NCBI GenBank assembly: GCA_027604665.1
Contig: JADGIZ010000099.1
Coordinates: 1 to 26,719 of the forward strand
Reading direction: 5' to 3'
Source: Polyrhizophydium stewartii
Lineage: Eukaryota > Chytridiomycota > Chytridiomycetes > Rhizophydiales
Length of the DNA stretch: 26,719 nt
Below the pieces are notes generated by a model. It ran no database searches and was not told where the DNA came from. It saw only the letters and a program-made list of their open reading frames with translations. The translations under genes and the position numbers were made by a program. Of this stretch, positions 1 to 10,176 are shown piece by piece (the first letter of the stretch is position 1; each line of letters opens with the position of its first letter).

Positions 1-62
1 GGCGGAGATCGCGAGAGGGGGGGGGAGGCGACGACCGCGGCCGGCGTTGCCAAGGCAGCAAC

Positions 63-159
63 AAGCTCTCGGCGCCACGTGGAAGTCGGCCGCCTCGCTC
101 CTTAATAAATCCCTCTTCTAATCTAATCTAAGCTCTCGGCGCCACGTCATCATCGGCCG
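63..159. repeat. Short direct repeat, two copies 67 bp apart
   Basis: AAGCTCTCGGCGCCACGT occurs at 63-80 and again at 130-147. After five mismatched bases the copies match again for seven bases (TCGGCCG at 86-92 and 153-159), so the related unit is about 30 bp. The AATAAA at 104-109 lies between the copies. This may be the trace of a small tandem duplication at a gene boundary. Confidence 0.8.
104..109 (+). terminator. Possible poly(A) signal AATAAA of an upstream gene
   Basis: AATAAA lies in an otherwise GC-rich intergenic stretch, 127 bp before the first start codon. AATAAA also follows two other plus-strand genes in this window (at 16656 and 17780). The gene it would serve lies outside the window, so this is only an inference. 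Confidence 0.35.
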
Positions 160-235
160 ACCGCGGCCCGCCCGATCCGGCCGCGCTTGCCCGCGTCCCC
201 GCGCTCGAGCCGGCCGGAGCCGCCCCGAGCCGCCG

Positions 236-1516
236 ATGCTGCGACTGCGCCCCAGGCGCCCGCCGGCCGCGCCCGCCGGCCCCGCGCCGCCGCCGCCGCC
301 GGCCCGCCGCAGCCACTGGGACCGCCTGCCCGCCGAGCTGCACGACAGGGTGCTCGCCGCCGCCGGCCCGCTCACCCGCCTGCTGTGCGGCTGGCTCGAT
401 GCCGACCGCCTCGCCGTGCTCGATGTCGCCGCCCTGTGGGCCGAGGTCTTCGAGTCCGAGTGGCCCGGCGACCTGCGCCTGCTGCCCTCCATCCGCCGCG
501 CGCCGTCGTGGGTCTTCTGGAGCCTGCGCAGCAGAGCCCTGTTCGACCGCCTGTGCGAGCAGCACCCTGGCGCCCGGAGCCTCGGCGGCGCCGCGCACGC
601 CGCCATCCGCAACCAGTGGGCCGACGTCATCGCAGCCGCCGACCAGGACTGGCTGTCCGTGCGCGCCTGCGAATGCGGCGCCATCTGGCTGCTCGAGTCC
701 GTCCAGCGCCGCAACGCCATCACCAACCTCGGCGCCGCACAGTCGGCCGCCGCCAAGGCCTTCACCGCTGTCTCCAACCAGTTTGCCAAACCTCACGGCC
801 GCGTCAGATACACCCGCATGACGTTCAAGAGCGGCCATGCCGACGCCGCCGCCGCCTTTGGCCAGATCGAGACGCTGCGCTTCCTCCGCAAGCACATGTC
901 CCCCGCATATTGGCAGGCCAGCGTCATGGACGCCGCCGCGTCGCACGGCCATCTCGCCACCGTCGAGTGGCTCTTTGTCAACCGCCTGTGCGGCTGCACG
1001 CCCATGGCGCTCGACTCGGCCGCTGCCGGCGGGCATCTCGACATCGTCGCCTTCATCCACGAGCACATGCCCGACGTGCTCTGCACACACGAGGCCATGG
1101 ACGGCGCCGCAAAGTACGGCCACTTGGACGTCGTCAAGTACATACATGACCACGGCATTGGCGCCTGCACCACCGCCGCGATGGACGGCGCCGCTGCAAA
1201 CGGGCATCTCGCCGTGGTGGCCTTCCTGCACGAGTCACGCAACGAGGGCTGCACGCAGGCCGCCATCGACGGGGCAGCCGCAAACGGCCACCTGGCCGTC
1301 GTCGACTTTCTGCGCAAGCACCGGGGGCTCGAGTGCTCGCCGCGCTCCCTTGTCAATGCTGCTGCCGCCGGCCATTTCAGGGTGGTGCAGTACCTGGTCG
1401 AAAGCGCGCCGAGTCGCGGCTGGGACATTGCCGCTGCGCGCGGGGCAGCACTTGAGCTCGGCCGCACCCGCGTCGTGCGCACGCTCGACTCGATCGCACC
1501 CCGCGTGAGCCGCTAG
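236..1516 (+). CDS. F-box-like ankyrin repeat protein (426 aa, intronless)
   Basis: The N-terminus is Pro/Ala/Arg-rich. An F-box-like segment follows at about residues 26-70 (SHWDRLPAELHDRV...GPLTRLLCGWL), then a conserved EWPGDL...RSRALFDR block. About six ankyrin-type repeats run from about residue 230 to 400, each near 33 residues with a core like AAMDGAAANGHLAVVAFLH. F-box plus ankyrin proteins of this kind usually act as substrate adaptors of SCF-type ubiquitin ligases. That role is inferred; the sequence shows only the architecture. The gene shares its N-terminal blocks with the intronless gene at 16805-17770, so the two are paralogues. ORC1 begins only 62 bp after its stop. Start choice: 236 is the first ATG in the frame, and alanine/proline bias extends right to it. 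Lack of introns, against 1-10 in nearly every other gene here, fits a rapidly duplicating or retro-derived family. Confidence 0.9.
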   Translation: MLRLRPRRPPAAPAGPAPPPPPARRSHWDRLPAELHDRVLAAAGPLTRLLCGWLDADRLAVLDVAALWAEVFESEWPGDLRLLPSIRRAPSWVFWSLRSRALFDRLCEQHPGARSLGGAAHAAIRNQWADVIAAADQDWLSVRACECGAIWLLESVQRRNAITNLGAAQSAAAKAFTAVSNQFAKPHGRVRYTRMTFKSGHADAAAAFGQIETLRFLRKHMSPAYWQASVMDAAASHGHLATVEWLFVNRLCGCTPMALDSAAAGGHLDIVAFIHEHMPDVLCTHEAMDGAAKYGHLDVVKYIHDHGIGACTTAAMDGAAANGHLAVVAFLHESRNEGCTQAAIDGAAANGHLAVVDFLRKHRGLECSPRSLVNAAAAGHFRVVQYLVESAPSRGWDIAAARGAALELGRTRVVRTLDSIAPRVSR

Positions 1517-1578
1517 CTGGGATGCCGTGGCATCCCCCTGTCCAATTGTGCATTTCAATGAAATTCAGGTTTTGTCCG

Positions 1579-4479
1579 ATGCTCCGTTCGGACGCCGAGA
1601 CGCCCCGGCGCGCGACTCGCACGGCCCGCCAGCCGCGCGCCGGCGCCGGCAGCAGCCCCGAGTCGGCCACCCGCCGCTCCGCCAAGGCCGCGCGCAGCGC
1701 TCCTCGCCCCAGAAAGAGCCCCCGCACGCAGCGCCGAGCGCACGCCGCGGCGCCGCTCGCCGAGACGGGCACGCTCGAGTTTGTCGACCCCGTAGTCGGC
1801 GGCAACCGAGGCCGCACCACGGGACGCTTCAACGGCTTTGTGCTCGGCGGCACCACCTTCCGGCTCGGAGACGTGGTGCTACTGGAACAGATATCCGGGG
1901 CTGCGCTCGATGCAATGAAGCTCACCCACATCGCCCGCAACGACGACGAAGGCGACAGCGACCAGGACGACTTGACCAACGGCCGCAGCGGCCGCGCAGC
2001 GACCGCGCGCATTGGCGGGCGGTGGATTATCCTTCCCATATCGCCCGCGCAGCAGGGCAAGACTGTCGCCGAGCAGTTTGAGCGCAACGAGGCAGGTGCT
2101 GCTGTGGGCGGTGCCGGCAGCCTGCACCGACCCTGCTGACTCGGATCGCCTGCGTCCCCGCAGCGCGAGGTGTTTGTGTCGAGCAGGTTCGACTTCATCA
2201 ACCCGCTCGACATTGTCGGCACTTGCACGGTCGTGGCAGAGCAGGCGCTGCCAAAGAAGCTGCCCAAGATCGCATGGTCGGATCGCCCCGTCGGAGACGC
2301 TGTCTTCTTCTGCTCGCACAGATGGAACGACCGGCTCAACCGACCTGGACGGCCTATCGACTGGTCCGAGTTTGAGGAGATCCGCGACGATGCAAAGCCG
2401 CCCATCGTGTTGCTTGGCAGGCGCACACTGCCCTCCCAGTCCGAGGAGCCTCTGACGCCGTCGCGCAATGCTCCCAGCGCCAAAAAGCCGCCTGCATCCA
2501 AGCCAGTTGTGGTGATTCCGACTCGGCAGAAGAAGTCCTCCGCGGCTGCAGCCAAAGCAAAGCCAGCATCCAAGCAGTCCAGCAAGGGAGCAAGAGGAAA
2601 GCTTACCGCCGTGAGCGCTGACGAGACGAGCTCGGACGAAAGCAGCAGCAGCGATGGCGAGGACTCTGATGGCGCGGACGGGACGTTTGAGTCGGATCAG
2701 GATGATGCCGACGACGACGATGACCTGAGCTCTGAATCAAGCTCGGACGATCCCAGTACAGAGAGCGAGCTAGAAAGCGACGACGACGACTTTCAAAAGG
2801 ATACCTGGCGCAAGGCGAAGCCGCGGACGCCGCAGCCCAAGGCGCGCTCTCAAGCAGCGGCCTCGAACAAGGTTACTATCAAGCGGAAACTCGCTGTCAG
2901 CCGGTCGCTCACTGAGCGCATATACAAGCGGGCGAAGAGCGGGCCTGTGAGGTGTGGCATGTGATCTTGCGTGATGAATTGTGCTGCATCGAGGCATTAA
3001 GCGCTGACGACCTCGCTGCGAACAGACCTGTTGCGCTCCCCGCCGCGGCCTTGCGGCGGAGCGAGGCCCAGACCGACTTTGAGCGCGCGCGCGATATGCT
3101 GCATGTTGGATCCGTGCCCGAGTCGCTGCCGTGCCGCGAGAGCGAGTTCTTTGAGCTGCTTTCTTATCTCGACGACGCCATCCGCACCGACAGCGGCATG
3201 TGCATCTACGTCTCTGGTGTGCCCGGAACAGGCAAGACGGCGACATTTCACGGCGTGCTGCGCACGCTGCGGGCACAGTGTGACGAGAGCCTCGGCGAGG
3301 ACGAGGTGCGCGCTGCTCGACTCGCCAGCTGCGCGAGAAAGCTCGGTGGGGCTGACAAGCGCCTGCCTTGCAGATCCTGCCGCCGTTTGACTTTGTCGAG
3401 ATCAACGGCATGAAGCTCACGGAGCCGTCACAGGCGTACTCGGTGCTCTGGGAGGGGCTGACGGAGTCCAAGGTCAGCCCCAAGCACGCCGAGCAGCTGC
3501 TCGCGCAGCGCTTCTCGACGCCGTCGGCCACCCGACCCATGTGCGTGGTGCTCATGGACGAGCTCGACGTGCTCGTGACAAAGAAGCAGAGCGTCATCTA
3601 CAACTTTTTCGACTGGCCCAATCTGGCGCACTCGCGCTTGGTTGTGGTGGCCATTGCCAACACGATGGATCTGCCCGAGCGCATGCTGTCCAACAAGGTC
3701 TCGAGCCGACTCGGTAAGCGCCGATGCGTCGACATGATCCACTCGCCTGCGATGCAGACAGATCGCTGATGCCTTCGACGACCCGCAAAGGTCTCAACCG
3801 CATCACATTCAATCCTTACACGCACACGCAGCTCATTGAGATTGTGCAGTCGCGGCTCGAGGGCATCACGGCTTTTGACAAGAGCGCCGTCGAGCTGTGC
3901 GCGCGCAAGGTTGGCAGTGTGTCGGGCGACGCGCGGCGGGCGCTGGACATCTGCCGCCGCGCCGTCGAGATCTTCGAGGCCGGCGGCGGCGGGGTTCAGA
4001 CGAGTGGCGTGATCCAGACGTCGCACATTGATCAGGCCGTCAAGGAGATGTTTGCGTCGTCATCGGTGCAAGCGATCCGACGCGCAGGGCGGCAGCAGCG
4101 CACGTTCCTTGTTGCCGTCCTGCGGCAGATCCGCTCGACGGGCAACACGCATGTCGAGTTTGGCAGCGTGAGTACCCGCTTGGGTGCAGCGTCGCTCTTG
4201 TTGAGCGACAATGACGCTGAACGTTCTTCTCGCCGCTGACGTGACTGCCAGGTTGCCGAGGAGCATGAGATCCTGTGTGCCCTGCAGGGCATTCCCGCGC
4301 CGGCGGTCTCGGGCCTTGCCCAGGTGTGCAGCTCGCTGGCCGTGTACCGCCTGGTGCTCGCCGAGACGGCCAAGATGGGCGATCCCATCCAGAAGATCCG
4401 CCTGAATGTGCCGCCGCAGGACGTCCAGGCGGCGATGCGGCAAGAGGGCGACGAGGCGCTGCTGCGCGCTCTGGGCTGA
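1579..4479 (+). CDS. ORC1: Origin recognition complex subunit 1 (BAH + AAA+), 6 exons
   Basis: Largest ORC subunit; it binds ATP and loads the MCM helicase at origins in the nucleus. Exons: 1579-2103, 2164-2951, 3026-3305, 3374-3713, 3791-4167, 4252-4479 (845 aa). A basic N-terminus leads into a BAH domain (about residues 64-255), then a Lys/Ser linker with an acidic Asp/Ser stretch (about 330-390). The AAA+ ATPase follows: Walker A GVPGTGKT (about 502-509), Walker B VVLMDELD (about 589-596), sensor-1 region VVVAIANTMDLPER, then NKVSSRLG|LNRITFNPYTHTQL across intron 4. A C-terminal winged-helix region ends at TGA 4477-4479. Start: ATG 1579 is preferred; in-frame ATGs at 1522 and 1558 crowd the upstream gene. 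Exon 1 may instead end at 2091 with a GC donor (GCAGGT), giving a smoother BAH join (ERNE|REVFVS) and 841 aa. Confidence 0.95.
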
Positions 4480-4552
4480 GGAGGCACTCATCCCCCCGCC
4501 GCCCGCCTCGACCAGGAATGAACACTTGGTTTTCGGGCTTTGCCTCATCGTC

Positions 4553-7500
4553 ATGTCGTCTGGACAGACCGCGAGCGGCGGGGACACGACGGTCGCCAAG
4601 GTGTCCAAGCTGCCGCCGGCGCTCGGGTCTGCGGTGTGGTCGGCGCAGAACCAGCTTGCCCTCACGACGGCGTACATGGTGCATCTGTTCTGCCCGGTGC
4701 CTGACGGGCAGCCTGCGTTCAAGCGCACCGCCGTCGACTTCAAGACCCTCACCATGGACAGGACGTCTGCCGCGCTGCCGCTGGCCAAGAGCGCGCCATT
4801 ACACGGGGGTGAGCGGCGCCGCGCGGCCGAGCGAGTGCGCCTACGGGCCGCGGCATGCGGCATGCGGCCGGGGCACCCACCGTGCGCTGACACCTGCGCC
4901 AGAGCTGGCCAATGTCGCCGCGTGGTTCTCGCAGGGCGAGACGTTCCGGCGATGCGTGTGGTCGCCCGTCGGGCTGTCGTCAACGTTTGGGTGCGACCGC
5001 CGGGCCGCTGTTCACAGGCCGCTTGGCGCTGCTTGTCTCTCGGATGCTGACTGCTCGAACGCCCCAGCTGCGTGCTGCTCGCGCTCACATCCACATTCAG
5101 GTTGGCCATCATCCAGGCGCTCACCGACCCAGAAACGGGAGACTGGGACGTGGCAAGTGCAGCCGCTGCTGGCACCGGACAACCCGGCTTTCGGCGCCAG
5201 ATGGGCTGACCACGATCTTCGACTCGGCCGGTGCTGCTCGATCGCTCGCTTGCAGGCGCTGGACATGACGCCCCGCGTTGTTTCGCTTTACAAGAACCGC
5301 CATCCGGACGACTACAAGAAGCACGTCCAAACAACGACGATTGCGTGGTCGGCCGCCTCACTTGGCGGCGTGTCGCTTATGGCGTTTGGATCAAGCTCGG
5401 GCTGGATCTCGATCTGGAGGTGCGTCTTCGCCACTCTACATCGCCGCCGTTCTGGGGCTAACTCTACTTGCTGTTCAGCGTCACGGACCTCGCGAATATC
5501 AACAATGTCCTGCTCATCGAGTCCCACGCCGTCCGTGTCTCATGCCTCGAGCTCTCTGACTGGATCGAGCAGCGCGACGATATGGAGCAAGACGAGCCAC
5601 AAGACGCCGCCACCAGCGCGCGCAGCCAGACTCGCGCCAACGCTGCGTTTATCTTTGTGGCTGCGGCGGGGATCGACGGATCTGTTCGGCTGCACAAGCT
5701 CGAGGCGGCGCCTTCTGAGACCCAGGGAGTCTCGGTTTCTGTTGCAGCGAACGTAGTGACGCTTCCGCCAGCCAACGGATTTGTGACTGTGATTCGATTC
5801 GCGCCAAATCAGGTGAGAACGGGCGATGTTGCGATGTTGCGTGGTTTGCACAGCATCTCACATTGTGCAGGCATTGGGCCTTTTCGCTGTTGGGCGTGGC
5901 AAAATGCTGTTTGTGTGCTCCGATCAGGGCCTCCTCGCGTCTCTTTCAATGCCAACATGGGAGGCTGTTGCAGGTGAGGCCTTTGTGCGAACCGCCATGT
6001 GCACATTCGACACTTTGTCTCTGCGGCCTTTGATGCTCAACTGGTGTCTTTTGCCACCGCTGCGAACGCAGATGTCGTGTGGGCCATGGACGCCACGAAC
6101 ATGCGGGTTTACACCACCGACGGCGAGTGTCTGGTCGTGTCACTTTCTCGGGACCAAGATTCGGGCCAAGTCGGCGCGTTCATCAGCCAGAGATTCACGC
6201 GCCAGTTTGAGCAGGAGATGTCCAAGAGCATCCGCGTCAGTGCCGATAATGACAGTGACGGGGAGGAAGAAGGTCCAGCGGATCGCCCGGACGCCGCGGA
6301 TGCCGGGGATGCGACGGATGCTGCGAATGCCGCGGATGCCCCAAACGCCGAAGATGCTGGCAGTGATGACGGCGAAGCAGACGATGCGGACGAAGCAGAC
6401 GAGGCCGGCGAAGCAGACGCTGAAGCTGAGCGCAAGCCCTCGTCCAAAGGCTTGTGGCCGTGGCGCATTCGCGTGTTTGGCGCAAGCCGTTCATACACGG
6501 GCGTGTTTGATGCAGTCCACATAACGTAAGGCTTGCCATGATCAAAGCTTTGGTCAGCAATTTTTCATTGCTGACGTGCTTTGCAGCATCGACCGCGACA
6601 ACCTAATGCTTTACAAGACGGACGCCAAGATGGTTTCACATCTTGCCTTGTGGATGCCTGGATCGGAGCACCGCGACGCCCTGTCGCTCGACGACTTGTA
6701 CGCGCGCTTCCCGCAGCTGCTCAGCTCGCTCATCGACCCTGTTGAGTGTGAGCGTGCTGATGTGACATGCTCAGGCTGCCTCCTGCGTGGATCTGACAGG
6801 TAGCGTGCACACAGGCATTTCAAGCGGGTGCAAGACACGGACATGGGAAATGATGCGGTTCGCGCTTGACTACGAGCCCGACAAGAACCCACTTCAGTCA
6901 GAGGACTTTCAGTCGATTGTTGTGGCGCTCGAGGAAACCTCTGAAACGGCCCAGCGTGCAGAAATGTGCGTGGAGCGGCACCAGATTAAGATGAACGTCT
7001 GCACACACGTTGCTGACGCACACATGATGCCTGCCGACGTTCATTTTTAGACTCGGCGTCGAGTCGCTGTTCCACGATTATGGCATGAACGCCTCGCGGA
7101 TGCTCATGTTTCTGTTCTTCCAGCTGTCGAAGCACTTGCGGGAGCTGCCCGAATCGGAGGACCTACTGGCTGCTCTCCAGTCAAAGCCCAGGCTGTTGTT
7201 CTTGTTTTATCTCGAGTGCATGCTGACTTCACTCGAGGTCCACATCGCCAACCACGTCGCCGCGACGCGTGCGCCAGATCCATCGGACATGGACGTCGAC
7301 GATGATTCGGCAAGCCGGAGACAAGCGCTGGCGCTTACTGAACAAGATATTGCGATCCTGCGACCGATCACTTTGTATCTGGCCTGTATCGAGTCTGAGC
7401 ATCTGCTGGAGATGATGAAGCGTGCCGTGGCTCCGCTTCCGCAGGTATGGGAGAGCCACCTGCAGCCCATTGTCGAGGGCCGCAGCGACGTGACCGAGAC

Positions 7501-7835
7501 TTGTCCGGCCTGCGGCGAGCTTGTGGTCCTGCACGGCGACGGCGAAACCGCGCGGTGTGCGAACGGACACTGTTGGGGTGCGTCATTCCATGAACGTGCG
7601 GACCCGCATCCTTTGCTGGGACGGGCTTGCTGACGACGCAGCAACCCTGTCAGATCGATGCAGCGTCACGCTGCGGATCGTCACGACGCCGGTTTACATG
7701 GCGTGTACGGGATGCCAGCGCCGACGTCTCTACATGGACTCGTCGCTCGGCGTGCTGCCGGCCATCATCAACCGCATCCAGCAGTGCGTCTTTTGCGGCG
7801 ACCGGTTCCGGCCGCCGCTGGTTTCCTTTATTTGA
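4553..7835 (+). CDS. GTF3C4: Transcription factor IIIC 90-kDa-type subunit (WD-repeat + C-terminal zinc finger), 11 exons
   Basis: Subunit of TFIIIC, which recruits RNA polymerase III to tRNA genes. Exons: 4553-4808, 4903-4990, 5068-5149, 5256-5419, 5479-5812, 5871-5973, 6072-6525, 6587-6747, 6815-6965, 7051-7577, 7642-7835 (837 aa). The N-terminal half reads as beta-propeller repeats (FRRCVWSPVG, CVLLALTST, TTIAWS...VSLMAFGSSSGWISIW, GIDGSVRLHKL). An Asp/Ala/Glu-rich low-complexity stretch is encoded at about 6283-6430. The C-terminus has the zinc-binding pattern of the family: CPAC, CANGHCW, an RC after the last intron, CTGC and CVFC. Intron 7 has two in-phase acceptors 15 nt apart (after 6799 and 6814); I chose the second because CTGAC at 6793-6797 is then well placed. 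Intron 3 may use a GC donor (GCAAGT at 5153) rather than GTGGCA at 5150, which changes one residue. The symbol follows the human orthologue. Confidence 0.85.
6283..6430 (+). repeat. Imperfect GAxGCx-type codon repeat (Asp/Ala/Glu tract)
   Basis: Many copies of GATGC- and GACGC-like units encode DAADAGDATDAANAADAPNA and then a Glu-rich continuation inside exon 7 of the TFIIIC subunit gene. The tract lies in frame and looks like a slippage-prone acidic linker between the WD-repeat and C-terminal halves. Repeat number is likely to vary between strains. Confidence 0.75.
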
Positions 7836-8134
7836 TTGAGTGCAAGAAGAGTCGAACATGTGCCTGCTCTTGGTCGTTGTTGCCAGGCGATGCATCAAAT
7901 TCCGATGCGCGTGCCGCAATGGTGCCTCACTTTACATTTATGCATAACGGGCAGAATGCAAAGTACTCGGCAAATGTCTTTTATCAGGAGGACGGCGGCT
8001 CAGGATGGCCGAACGAGGCGAAGAAGTGCGGTGTGTGTGCAAGCGCGGAATGCGGTGTGGAGAAGCGATTTCGAGAGTTTTGAGTGCCATGCGGCAAGGC
8101 ATAGCATGGGTCGGTGCACTGTAGCAGGCGTCCA
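7836..8134. other. Gene-free stretch between convergent genes
   Basis: This separates the stops of the TFIIIC subunit gene (+) and MMAA (-). Open frames here are short and show no family resemblance. TTTATT at 7828-7833, overlapping the end of the TFIIIC gene, reads AATAAA on the minus strand and could serve MMAA; its transcript would then overlap the neighbour. A T-loop-like GTTCGACTC on the minus strand near 7853 is not part of a foldable tRNA. Confidence 0.55.
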
Positions 8135-10011
8135 TCACGCTGCGGGGACACTGGGGTTCTTTTGGGCCGCCGAGCCGCGAAGGCTCTGGCCCGAGATGAA
8201 GGCGTCCAAGATCTCCTCGGCCGCCTGGCCCGACGTGATCTCACCATTGTCGACCAAGCGCTCGAACTCGGGGACCATGCCCTTGACGTTGGGGTCTGTT
8301 CGGAGGCGCCAGTGCAGCTCGTCGGTGATCTGGCGCCACATCCACTTCTTTTGCTGAGCGCCGCGCTTTGCTGCGAGCTCGTTGCGCTCCTGCACGTGCG
8401 CCATCTTCATGAGCGACATGCATTGCAGGTTGGCGACGCATGCAGAAGCCGCGAACGCACCGCAAGCAGCCCGTAGTACTCTTTCATGGTCTCCCAGGCC
8501 TTGTCGATGCCCTCGCGCTGGTGCGATGACACCGGAAGGACTTTTGGATACCATCCCTCGGTCATGGGCATGATAAACTTGAGCGCGCTGGTGTACTCGA
8601 TCTGCGTGGAGTGGCTCAGATGCGTACGCGGACTGACGACTGCGCAGCAGACTTCTTACCTGCGCGAGGCGTGCGGGGCCAGCAAGCTCGCCGTCTGCCT
8701 TGTTGACGAGGATCAGATCTGATAGCTCGACAATGCCCTTCTTCATGCCCTGGAGTTCGTCGCCAGCGCCAGGCGCAACGAGCAGCGTGAACATGTCGAC
8801 CATGTCCGCGACCCTGCGCAGCAGTTCACTCGTCAGCCAAACGGAGTGGTGCGATGATGGAGTGCGCGCACTTGCATGGTCTCGGACTGGCCGACGCCAA
8901 CCGTCTCCACGAGGATGATGTCGTATCCGGCCGCTGCGCGCGGCGAGTGTCAGCGATGGGCTTGGTGGGTGCGGGGATATGTTGGAGAAGCGTCGCACCG
9001 CTGCAAAGCAAGATGGCCTCGTTGGTGTTCCGGGCAACACCTCCGAGGCTGCCCGACGACGGCGACGGCCGCACATACGCATCATCGTGTCTCGAGAGCT
9101 CAGTCATGCGTGTCTTGTCGCCCAGCAGCGATCCGCCCGTCCTGCTTGAGGACGGGTCGACGGCCTTGGCGGAGCATGTGTGAGCGGGCCGCGCCAGCTT
9201 GTTTTGCGGGATGTCTGAGCACACACCAGCACAGCGACCTTGTGACCCTTTGAGATGAGGAACATGCCAAAGGTCTCGATGAAGCTCGACTTTCCGACAC
9301 CGGGTGCGCCTGAACGCCGAGGCGCCCGGCGGGCAGCGAGCCGCGAGCGCAACGACCCACAAGAGCAGCAAGGCCGGTCAGCATCACATCGGGGTGTTGA
9401 TGCAGTGGCGGCGGCGAGCGCACCAGAGAGACCGATGCGGAAGCCCGACGGGAAGGCGGTGTCCGCGCCGGTCCTGGGCTGCGGCGGTGCCGAGCCGTGC
9501 TCGCGGCGCAATATCAGCGACAGCAGCTGCTGCGACTCGAGCCGGTGGTCCTCGCGCAGCGACTCGACTGCGTCCGGCGGGGAGTCGGCGTCAACGGTCG
9601 TCACCCCGTGTCAGCGCGACGATGATGCGGACGACGGCCGCGGCGGAGTACGCCCAGGCGGCGGGAGGCGGCCAGCGCACCGAGCGTGATGGAGCGTGCC
9701 AGGCTTGCGCGGTCGCCCGAAACCAGGCCGTCGAACAACTGGCGCACGCGCGAGGTTGGCTCTGGCGCGTGCTGCCCATGCGTGGGTCTGGCCTCCTGCG
9801 CTCGCGACAACGAGACGTAGCCACGCGACAGCGAGCGCGGGCGGTCGGCCGCAGGCGCCGCGCCGCCAGCGCCGCGTGCTGTGCGAGCGGGGCCTACGGG
9901 GGCTGCGGGAACCACTGCGGCTACTGCGGCCGCTGCACTGGACGCCGGCGCTGAGCTGCGGGCAAGCGCAGCCACCGCGCGAGTGGCAAGCCGCGGCGAG
10001 GATGGGAGCAT
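8135..10011 (-). CDS. MMAA: Methylmalonic aciduria type A protein (MMAA/MeaB G3E GTPase), 8 exons
   Basis: Mitochondrial G-protein chaperone that gates adenosylcobalamin loading into methylmalonyl-CoA mutase and protects it. Exons (high to low): 10011-9681, 9567-9424, 9309-9227, 9164-8999, 8933-8876, 8813-8660, 8601-8461, 8389-8135 (443 aa). The Ala/Arg/Ser-rich start ([18 protein letters not shown]) looks like a mitochondrial presequence. Then come [14 protein letters not shown]-loop GAPGVGKS (159-166, split by intron 2), [45 protein letters not shown], the switch motif [32 protein letters not shown], and the nucleotide-base motif NKADG. A C-terminal dimerisation region ([13 protein letters not shown]) follows. 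Intron 5 (8875-8814) has a GC donor, GCAAGT; the phase leaves no GT alternative. Fungi with this gene normally use B12-dependent propionate metabolism; the mutase itself is not in the window. Confidence 0.95.
8814..8875 (-). other. GC-AG intron 5 of MMAA
   Basis: On the minus strand the exon ends GAGACCAT, followed by GCAAGT, and the next exon starts at 8813 after CTGCGCAG. Joining gives [12 protein letters not shown], exactly the family spacing after the GVGQSE switch. The nearby GT (in AAGTGCGC) is in phase 0, while the acceptor needs phase 2. Confidence 0.85.
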
Positions 10012-10176
10012 GCCGTGCACGGTGTCGGCGAGACCGGATCTGGCGCAAACCTCGCGGTGACCCTGGCACTGTGCTTTCAAGCTCGCCGCCGGCAGACGCA
10101 CATGACATCCATCCACTCGAATCGACGTTTACTGAGTGGTTTGCAACGCCCCTCCATTGCCCATCCGGCGGCGCAG

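Larger units (their letters stand above)
1..235. other. Intergenic stretch upstream of the first ankyrin gene
   Basis: No coding region is supported here. The stretch holds a run of nine G at 17-25, an 18-bp perfect direct repeat (63-80 and 130-147), an AATAAA at 104-109 that could be the poly(A) signal of a plus-strand gene lying left of the window, and a short CTAAT-type repeat at about 117-129. The 5' UTR and promoter of the gene starting at 236 must lie here, but I see no clear TATA box. Confidence 0.6.

Noticed and set aside
128..1231. Long open frame on the minus strand opposite the first ankyrin gene (367 codons)
   Set aside because: It is a GC-bias shadow of a real repeat-containing gene; the translation shows mirrored low-complexity text and no family resemblance.
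4275..5756. Continuous 493-codon plus-strand frame across several TFIIIC exons and introns
   Set aside because: Only its exon 4 part (from 5256) is coding; the rest is in the wrong frame relative to the conserved WD-repeat text, and typical introns interrupt it.
7836..7880. Possible tRNA B-box (GTTCGACTC) on the minus strand
   Set aside because: The flanking 5-nt arms do not pair, and no D-arm or acceptor stem can be formed around it.
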